Source: Hymenobacter sp. J193 (lineage in GTDB: Bacteria; Bacteroidota; Bacteroidia; Cytophagales; Hymenobacteraceae). From it: a stretch of DNA of 64,000 nt. How positions within the stretch are numbered: the first letter of the stretch is position 1; each line of letters opens with the position of its first letter. Both the position numbers and the translations under genes were made by a program. The notes beneath the pieces were generated by a model that did no database searches, was not told the origin of the DNA, and saw only the letters and a list, made by a program, of their open reading frames with translations. Below are positions 58,689 through 64,000 of this stretch, piece by piece. The stretch lies in NCBI RefSeq assembly GCF_024700075.1, contig NZ_JAJONE010000001.1:4735001-4799000 (forward strand), in the 5' to 3' direction.

Positions 58689-59012
58689 CTACTTAGGGTC
58701 GAGGGGCCGGATATCCAGCCCCACCAGCACCCGCTCCTGGTTGGAGAGGTCACCAATGATTTTGCGGATGGGCGAGGGCACTTTGCGCACCAGCGTGGGA
58801 ATAGCCAGAATCTGGTCGCCCTCGGCCAGCTGCGGGTTCTGCAGCAGGTCAATGACTTCCAGGCGGTAGCGACCGGCCAGGTGCTCCTCGCAGTACTTTT
58901 TCAGGTTGGCCAGGGCCGTGACGGACTTGACGGTATGCCCGGCTACGTACAGGCGCAGTTCCCAGATTTCCTCGTCCATAAGTAAGGGTGCCGAAGCTAA
59001 CGACGTTTCCAT
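58689..59012 (-). CDS. kaiB: KaiB circadian-clock-type protein
   Basis: A 107-residue KaiB closely following the cyanobacterial form: [44 protein letters not shown]-like [20 protein letters not shown] and RVLVGLDI. KaiB binds KaiC's CI ring, and in cyanobacteria counteracts autophosphorylation. It lies 8 bp downstream of kaiC and 10 bp upstream of the second kaiB-like gene. A second Met at residue 12 could also be the start. Confidence 0.93.
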   Translation of the reverse strand: METSLASAPLLMDEEIWELRLYVAGHTVKSVTALANLKKYCEEHLAGRYRLEVIDLLQNPQLAEGDQILAIPTLVRKVPSPIRKIIGDLSNQERVLVGLDIRPLDPK

Positions 59013-59020
59013 GCCGGGTA

Positions 59021-60757
59021 TTACGAATTAGTAGGCTCGGCGGCTGAAGTGCCGCTTGGGCGGGGCGTCAGGCCCTGGGCAATCTGCCGGCGCGCCTGGC
59101 GCTGGTCCTGTTGGCGCTGCTGCTCATCCTGGCCCACGTGGCGCAGCTCCTCCTCCACCGACTCGAACTCGGTGCGCAGGTTGGCAATGGTGGCTTCCAG
59201 CACACGGCGCTTGCGCTCCACTTCCCGCTCGCGGCGCTCCACCTCCTGCTGCGCGGCCAGGGCCAGGGCCTGCTCCTGCAGAAACTGCGTGTGGCGCCCC
59301 GCCCCCGTCACAATGCCCGCCGGCCCGATAACCACGTCCAGCAGGCGGATGCCCTCGTCGGTTACCAGGAACTCGCGCACCTGGTTGGAGTGGGCCATGC
59401 CCCGGGCTTTGAGGATGCTGATGCCCCGGTTCCGCTCGCCAATGCCTTCCAGGTCCCGCACGTGCAGCCAGGTATCCACCAACGACGATATGCCTTCCTC
59501 GGTCATTTCCTGGTTGGCTTTGCTGCCGCTCATCAGGGCCGTGAACAAGGCCGTGATGCCCTGCACCTTCAGGTAGTCGATAAGGCGGGTGAGCATGCCG
59601 CGCACTTCCGTGATGCTGCCCACCGACACCAGGTTGCTAATGGGGTCGATGACCACGCACGCCGGCTTAAACTCGCCAATGAGCTTGTGAATAGTGACCA
59701 GGTGCTGCTCCAGGCCATTGAGCGTGGGCCGTGAGGCTTCAATCCTTAGCAACCCTTGTTCTACATAAGGCCCCAGGTCCATGCCCACAGAGCGCATGTT
59801 GCGGATCAGCTGCTGCGGCGACTCCTCGAAGGCGAAGTACAGGCACTGCTCGCCCCGGCGGCAGGCTTCCAGCGCAAAAGCCACGCCCAGGGTGGTCTTG
59901 GCCGTGCCGGCCGTACCTGTGATAAGCGTGCTGCTGCCCCGGTACAGGCCCCGTCGCTTGAACATCTCGTCCAGCCCCGAAACGCCCGTCGACACGATTT
60001 CGTCGGACACGGTGTGGGCCAGCTTCAAGGAAGTGACGGGCAGCACCGAAATTCCCTGTTCCGTTATCAGGTACGGGTATTCGTTGGTGCCGTGGGTGCT
60101 GCCGCGGTACTTTACAATGCGCAGGCGGCGGGTGGTAATCTGGTTGATGACGCGGTTGTCGAGCAGAATCACGCAGTCCGACACGTACTCTTCCAAACCC
60201 TGGCGCGTGAGGTTTCCCTCGCCCCGCTCCGCGGTGATGATGGTGGTAACGCCCTTGTCCTTGAGCCAGCGAAACAGCCGGCGGATTTCCGAGCGCAGAA
60301 TGGCCTGGTTGCTGAAACCCGAGAACAGGCTTTCAATGGTATCGAGCACCACGCGCTTGGCCCCGATGCTGTCGATGGCGTAGCCCAGGCGAATGAACAG
60401 CCCTTCGAGGTCATACTCGCCGGTTTCCTCAATCTCGGAGCGGTCCACGTGAATATGGTCTACGCGCAGCTTCTTGTCGGCCTGCAGCTGCTTGAGGTCG
60501 AAGCCCAGAGACGTAACGTTGGCAGCCAGCTCGTCGGCGGTTTCCTCGAAGGCCATCAGCACCCCGGGCTCGTCAAACTCCTGAATGCCGCGCACCAGAA
60601 ACTCCACGCTCAGCAGGGTTTTGCCACAGCCGGCCGAGCCGCAGATAAGGGTGGGGCGTCCGCGGGGCAGGCCGCCTTCGGTTACGTCGTCGAGGCCATC
60701 AATGCCCGTGGGGGCCTTGGGCAATTGGGGCAGCACAGGGGAGGCAGCAGCAGTCAT
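59021..60757 (-). CDS. kaiC: KaiC-type double-domain ATPase/kinase with C-terminal coiled coil
   Basis: A 578-residue KaiC with two RecA-like domains. CI has Walker A GSAGCGKT (40-47), catalytic Glu pair FEET (71-72) and Walker B Asp near 139. CII has GTAGTAKT (281-288), FEES (311-312) and Asp 371. The position of cyanobacterial phosphosites Ser431/Thr432 reads Ser424-Ser425 ([11 protein letters not shown]). After CII, residues ~491-557 are a charged coiled coil ([20 protein letters not shown]) replacing the KaiA-binding tail. ATG 60757 is preferred over the longer frame from 60823. It leads an operon with two kaiB genes and a kinase. Confidence 0.93.
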   Translation of the reverse strand: MTAAASPVLPQLPKAPTGIDGLDDVTEGGLPRGRPTLICGSAGCGKTLLSVEFLVRGIQEFDEPGVLMAFEETADELAANVTSLGFDLKQLQADKKLRVDHIHVDRSEIEETGEYDLEGLFIRLGYAIDSIGAKRVVLDTIESLFSGFSNQAILRSEIRRLFRWLKDKGVTTIITAERGEGNLTRQGLEEYVSDCVILLDNRVINQITTRRLRIVKYRGSTHGTNEYPYLITEQGISVLPVTSLKLAHTVSDEIVSTGVSGLDEMFKRRGLYRGSSTLITGTAGTAKTTLGVAFALEACRRGEQCLYFAFEESPQQLIRNMRSVGMDLGPYVEQGLLRIEASRPTLNGLEQHLVTIHKLIGEFKPACVVIDPISNLVSVGSITEVRGMLTRLIDYLKVQGITALFTALMSGSKANQEMTEEGISSLVDTWLHVRDLEGIGERNRGISILKARGMAHSNQVREFLVTDEGIRLLDVVIGPAGIVTGAGRHTQFLQEQALALAAQQEVERREREVERKRRVLEATIANLRTEFESVEEELRHVGQDEQQRQQDQRQARRQIAQGLTPRPSGTSAAEPTNS

Positions 60758-60976
60758 AGAAACACAGCAGGAAACAGCAATAATCCGGCGGATAGCGGCC
60801 GCCACCCTGCGTTCGGCCAGCATAAATCGTGGCCACGGACCTGCGCAGGCGTTTGCCTGTGCCGGAAAACGAAGGTCGTACTATTTTATGATTCGCCCAT
60901 CGGCGTCAGGAAAGGCCGGGGAAACGGGCACCCAGCCAGACAAATCGGGGCCGAGCCCGGCAGGCCAGCGGCGCGG
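60758..60976. other. Gap upstream of kaiC
   Basis: 219 bp between the receiver gene and kaiC. No gene, TAnnTTTG box or clear hairpin was found. The stretch 60886-60896 is the only AT-rich part and may hold the kaiC promoter. Confidence 0.4.
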
Positions 60977-61389
60977 TCAACCCTGGGGAAAATACTTCTG
61001 CAGCAGGGCGCTGACTTTATCCGCCGTCAGGGGCTTGCTCAGAAACTGTCGATGATGCCCAGCTGCTCCACCTGGCGCACGTCGCGCGGGTGCAGGGAAG
61101 TGGTGAGAATAACGATGACCACGCCCTGCCGCTGCTCAGGCAGAAGCTGCTGGTAAGCTTCCAGAAACTGCAGCCCGTTCATGCCGGGCATGTTGATATC
61201 GAGCAGAATAAGTACCGGGCAGACCGGCGTAGGCTGCTGGCAGTGTTGGCGCAGGAAATCCAGGGCCGCGTGGCCGCTTTCGACCACGGTAAGGTGCTGG
61301 GCTATACCCAGGCGGGTGAGCAGGCTTTTATTGAGGAAATTATTGATCGGGTCATCATCGATCAGCAAAACAGACGGCAGCGGATTCAT
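60977..61389 (-). pseudogene. CheY-like response regulator receiver, frameshifted near its end
   Basis: A single receiver domain of about 137 residues. It has the acidic cluster LLIDDDP, phosphoacceptor Asp in LILLDINMPGMNG, switch Thr in VVIVILTTS, and the conserved Lys in SKPLT. The first frame stops at residue 116 (IIDSF), right before the Lys. Adding one base near 61043-61045 continues LSKPLTADKVSALLQKYFPQ to a stop at 60977. The receiver has no output domain and probably relays phosphate between the two kinases or to an unknown target. Confidence 0.85.
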
Positions 61390-61452
61390 GAATAGAGCGT
61401 CATCGGCCAGCCGGGGCGGCTGGAGGAGAGTATCGGAACGGGAAGAAGACAG

Positions 61453-64000
61453 CTAGGAGCGACGGAAATACACGGAGAAAACGGAGCCTACGCCCGGCTC
61501 GCTGGTTACGGACACGCGGCCCCCGGCGTTTTCCACGCTGCGCTTCACCATGTAGAGGCCCAGGCCCGTGCCCTCTACGTGGCTGTGCAGGCGCCGGAAC
61601 ATGGTAAACAGCTCGGGCAGCTGCTCGGGGGCCAAGCCCAGGCCGTTGTCCTGCACTGTGAGTACCGTATAGTCACCATCGGGGTGGCAGGCCACGCGGA
61701 TTTCGGGCAGGCGGTCTGGGCGGCGGTATTTGAGGGCGTTGCTAAGCAGGTTGAACAGCACGGAGCGCAGGTTTTTCACCGAAAACCGCACGCTGGGGCA
61801 GGCATCTACATCAATGGTCAGCCGGCCACCGGTTTCGGAGAGCAGCGGGGCCAGGTCCAGCTGCACGTCGCGCAGCACGGGCGCCAGGGCTACTTCGGTG
61901 GTGGGCTGGGTGTGCTCCTTCTGCAGCTTGGTTACGTCGGCCAAGTGGTTGATGGTGCGCTTGAAGCGAGCCACCGACTCGTACATCATGCCCAGCACCG
62001 GCCCTACTTCCGGGGCCGCGGTGGAGGTAGTGAGCATACTCTGCAGCACGTGCAGCAGGCCTTCGATGTTGGTGATGGGGGCTTTGAGGTCGTGGGAGGC
62101 GGTGTAGATGAAGTTGTCCAGGTCGATGTTGGTGCGGGTTAGCTGCTGGTTGAGGGCGGCCAGCTCGTCGGCCAGGGTTTGCGCCTGCAGCTTGCTTTGC
62201 TCGGCCGAACGCCGGGCGGCTACCTGCTCGGTTACCTCGGTAGCTACGACGGCAATGCTCGTAATAGTGCCTTGGGTATCACGCAGCGGCTGGTACACGA
62301 AGTTCAGGTAGATGGTTTCCGGCTCGGGGCCGCGCGCCAGCATGGCCGACACTTCCTGGGCCACGAAGGCCTCACCACTAACGGCAATTTCGTCCAGCAG
62401 CTCCTTAAAGCCCTGCTCCCGTACCTCGGGTAGGGCCTCCAGCAGGGGCCGGCCAATGACCTCCGACGGCGTGCGTCTCCACAGGCTGGCCACTGAAGGG
62501 TTAGCAACCTCAATCACGTAATCTGCCCCCCGAAAGACGGCAATGGCTACCGGGGCCTGCTCAAACAGCACCTGCAACTGCTGCTGCTGGGCCTCGCGCT
62601 GCTGGCGGGCCAGCACTTGGGCGGCCACATCGTAGGCAAAGGTAGAGATGCCCACAATTTCCCCGTTTTCACGGTACGCCTGGTAGGTGAAGGTAAAGTA
62701 CATCTGCCGGGGCGGCTGCCCGTCGGGCTGGGCAATGAGCAGGGGGAGTTCCGTACCCGAGTAGGTTTCCCCCGTCTGGTAAACGGCATCAAGCAAGTCC
62801 ACCACGCCGCTGTCCACGGTTTCGGGAAGAGCCTCGGCTACGGTACGGCCCAGCAGCTGCCGGCCCGGGAAAAACTGCTGATACGCCTCGTTTACGTATT
62901 CGTAGCGGTGCTCCGGGCCACGCTGGATACAGATAGCGGCCGGCGTCTGGGCAAACACCTGGTAGAAGGTTTCGCGCTCCTGTACTTGCCGCTGCATGGC
63001 GGCCACTACCTCTTTCTGCAGCTTATCGGCGTGCTGGCGGGCCTCTACCTGCTGGGTTACTTCGAAGGCAAACACCAGCACCCCGTCGATGTGGCCGTGC
63101 TCGTTGAAGCGCGGCTGCTGGATATAGTTGAAGTACCGGTTTTCCAGCTGTCCGTCCTCGGGGCGGGCAAAGGGAATCAGCAAGCCCGGCTCCGTATGCG
63201 TAATGCCGGTTTCGTAGACCAAGCGAAACGTTCGATGTACCTCATGGCCGGCTATTTCGGGTAGGGCTTCCAGGATGGGCTTGCCCTGCAGCTGCCGGCC
63301 CGGAAACAGCTGCTGATAGCCGGGGTTCACCAGCTCATACACCAGCTCCGGGCCATCCAGAATACAGATGGCGGCCGGGGCCTGCATAAACAGGCGCTCC
63401 AGGCGGGCCCGGTTCCCCTCGGCGGTGGCGCGGGCCTGCCGGGCTTCGGCGGTACGGTCCTGCACGCGGGCTTCCAGCTCCTGGTTTAGCAGGCGCAGCT
63501 CCTGCTGGGCCAGAAACAGATCGGCATTGTTTTGCAGAAACTCCTCGTTGGCGGCGTGCAGCTCTTCGTTGGTGGCCGCCAGCTCTTCGTTCAGGTTCTG
63601 GGCCTCGTGGCGGCTGAGCACCTGCGCTGTCACGTCCACGGCAATATCGAGTACGCCCAGCAGCGCGCCGTCCGCGTCGTACAGGGGCTGATACACGAAG
63701 TTGAAGTAGTGGGTATCCAGGCGGCCTTCTTGCCGCAGCCGGGCGGCCACCTCGGTACCTACAAAGGGTACGCCCGTGCGGGCTACCTCCTCCATCAGCT
63801 CCGTGAAGCCTTGCCCTTGTAGTTCGGGCACGGCTTCCAGCAGGGGCCGGCCCAGCAGCTCAATGGCGCTATAGCCCCAGATGGCGCTCATCTGCTCATT
63901 TACGGCCACTATCTTCTGCTCATCTCCCTGCAACACGCCCATGGCCACGGGCGCCTGCGTGAGCAGGGCGTTCAGCAGGTTCCGTTCCCGCTCGGCGGTG
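61453..64000 (-). CDS. Multi-PAS sensor histidine kinase (5' end beyond the window)
   Basis: At least 848 residues are visible and the frame is open at the window edge. Four PAS domains occur in order (starting LLTQAPVAMGVLQGDEQKIV, LFMQAPAAICILDG, VFAQTPAAICIQRG and LFEQAPVAIAVFRG), with a coiled coil between the first and second. Then come HisKA (YTASHDLKAPITNIEGLLHV) and HATPase_c (LFNLLSNALKYRRPDR; VQDNGLGLAP; GTGLGLYMVKRS). No membrane segment is visible, so it is likely cytoplasmic. The receiver gene follows 63 bp downstream and KaiC after that. Confidence 0.92.
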   Translation of the reverse strand, partial: TAERERNLLNALLTQAPVAMGVLQGDEQKIVAVNEQMSAIWGYSAIELLGRPLLEAVPELQGQGFTELMEEVARTGVPFVGTEVAARLRQEGRLDTHYFNFVYQPLYDADGALLGVLDIAVDVTAQVLSRHEAQNLNEELAATNEELHAANEEFLQNNADLFLAQQELRLLNQELEARVQDRTAEARQARATAEGNRARLERLFMQAPAAICILDGPELVYELVNPGYQQLFPGRQLQGKPILEALPEIAGHEVHRTFRLVYETGITHTEPGLLIPFARPEDGQLENRYFNYIQQPRFNEHGHIDGVLVFAFEVTQQVEARQHADKLQKEVVAAMQRQVQERETFYQVFAQTPAAICIQRGPEHRYEYVNEAYQQFFPGRQLLGRTVAEALPETVDSGVVDLLDAVYQTGETYSGTELPLLIAQPDGQPPRQMYFTFTYQAYRENGEIVGISTFAYDVAAQVLARQQREAQQQQLQVLFEQAPVAIAVFRGADYVIEVANPSVASLWRRTPSEVIGRPLLEALPEVREQGFKELLDEIAVSGEAFVAQEVSAMLARGPEPETIYLNFVYQPLRDTQGTITSIAVVATEVTEQVAARRSAEQSKLQAQTLADELAALNQQLTRTNIDLDNFIYTASHDLKAPITNIEGLLHVLQSMLTTSTAAPEVGPVLGMMYESVARFKRTINHLADVTKLQKEHTQPTTEVALAPVLRDVQLDLAPLLSETGGRLTIDVDACPSVRFSVKNLRSVLFNLLSNALKYRRPDRLPEIRVACHPDGDYTVLTVQDNGLGLAPEQLPELFTMFRRLHSHVEGTGLGLYMVKRSVENAGGRVSVTSEPGVGSVFSVYFRRS

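Noticed and set aside
60758-60976. A small kaiA-like gene between the receiver and kaiC
   Set aside because: No frame of useful length or with any KaiA-like residues on the coding strand.

Overview
The window is a GC-rich chromosomal segment of a member of the Bacteroidota, most likely Hymenobacter or a close relative (Cytophagales). Clues are a C-terminal type IX secretion sorting domain on a subtilase, TonB/SusC-like receptors with carboxypeptidase-regulatory domains, a short RpoD-type sigma factor, BshB1 (bacillithiol synthesis), an alpha-oxoamine synthase of the Bacteroidota serine palmitoyltransferase type, and repeated TAnnTTTG-type -7 promoter boxes. The genus is inferred; the phylum is well supported.

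Layout. 1-240: right end of an IS5-family element. 253-1459: fatty-acid hydroxylase/sterol desaturase plus a small membrane protein. 1485-9002 (mostly minus): TonB-dependent receptor, rpe, a zinc-ribbon protein, a frameshifted S8 protease, a lipoprotein and mnmA. 9201-12817: TrpF-like protein, a MDMPI/DinB-type protein, frameshifted trmB, folC. 12883-21392: an envelope cluster read TPR protein > outer-membrane barrel > HU-CCDC81/SPOR protein > exbB > exbD > tonB. 21576-29010: accessory region with lipoproteins, a Crp/Fnr regulator and hydrolase bounded by duplicated DNA, a regulatory-domain/hydrolase fusion, a RES-Xre toxin-antitoxin pair and several palindromic repeats. 29037-35311: divergent holA/tyrS, histone-H1-like gene, spt-like gene, accC. 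35379-37528: small islands including one very AT-rich gene. 37529-53144: housekeeping block (bshB1, M23 peptidase, trxB, rpoD, pnp, rpsO, LptF/G-type permease, START protein, tRNA-Met(CAT), STAS-like protein, rplT-rpmI-infC, thrS, two TPR proteins). 53368-56238: topoisomerase IV/gyrase A subunit.

56641-64000 is the most interesting region: a KaiC-KaiB signalling operon. On the minus strand the order is PAS histidine kinase (runs off the window), CheY-like receiver, KaiC with a C-terminal coiled coil, a canonical KaiB, a divergent KaiB, and a second PAS histidine kinase paralogous to the first. KaiC to the second kinase are tightly spaced or overlapping. No KaiA was seen.

Two non-coding patterns recur. 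First, at least nine intergenic gaps hold imperfect inverted repeats built from a short iterated word that differs at each locus, with one arm near the end of one gene and the other near its neighbour. Second, a roughly 100-bp palindromic GC-rich repeat occurs four times between 5.2 and 28.5 kb. Five genes carry clear single-base frameshifts at short homopolymers and a sixth (topoisomerase N-terminus) may; this looks more like residual sequence error than decay, but only reads can decide. infC appears to start at an ATA codon behind a perfect Shine-Dalgarno sequence.
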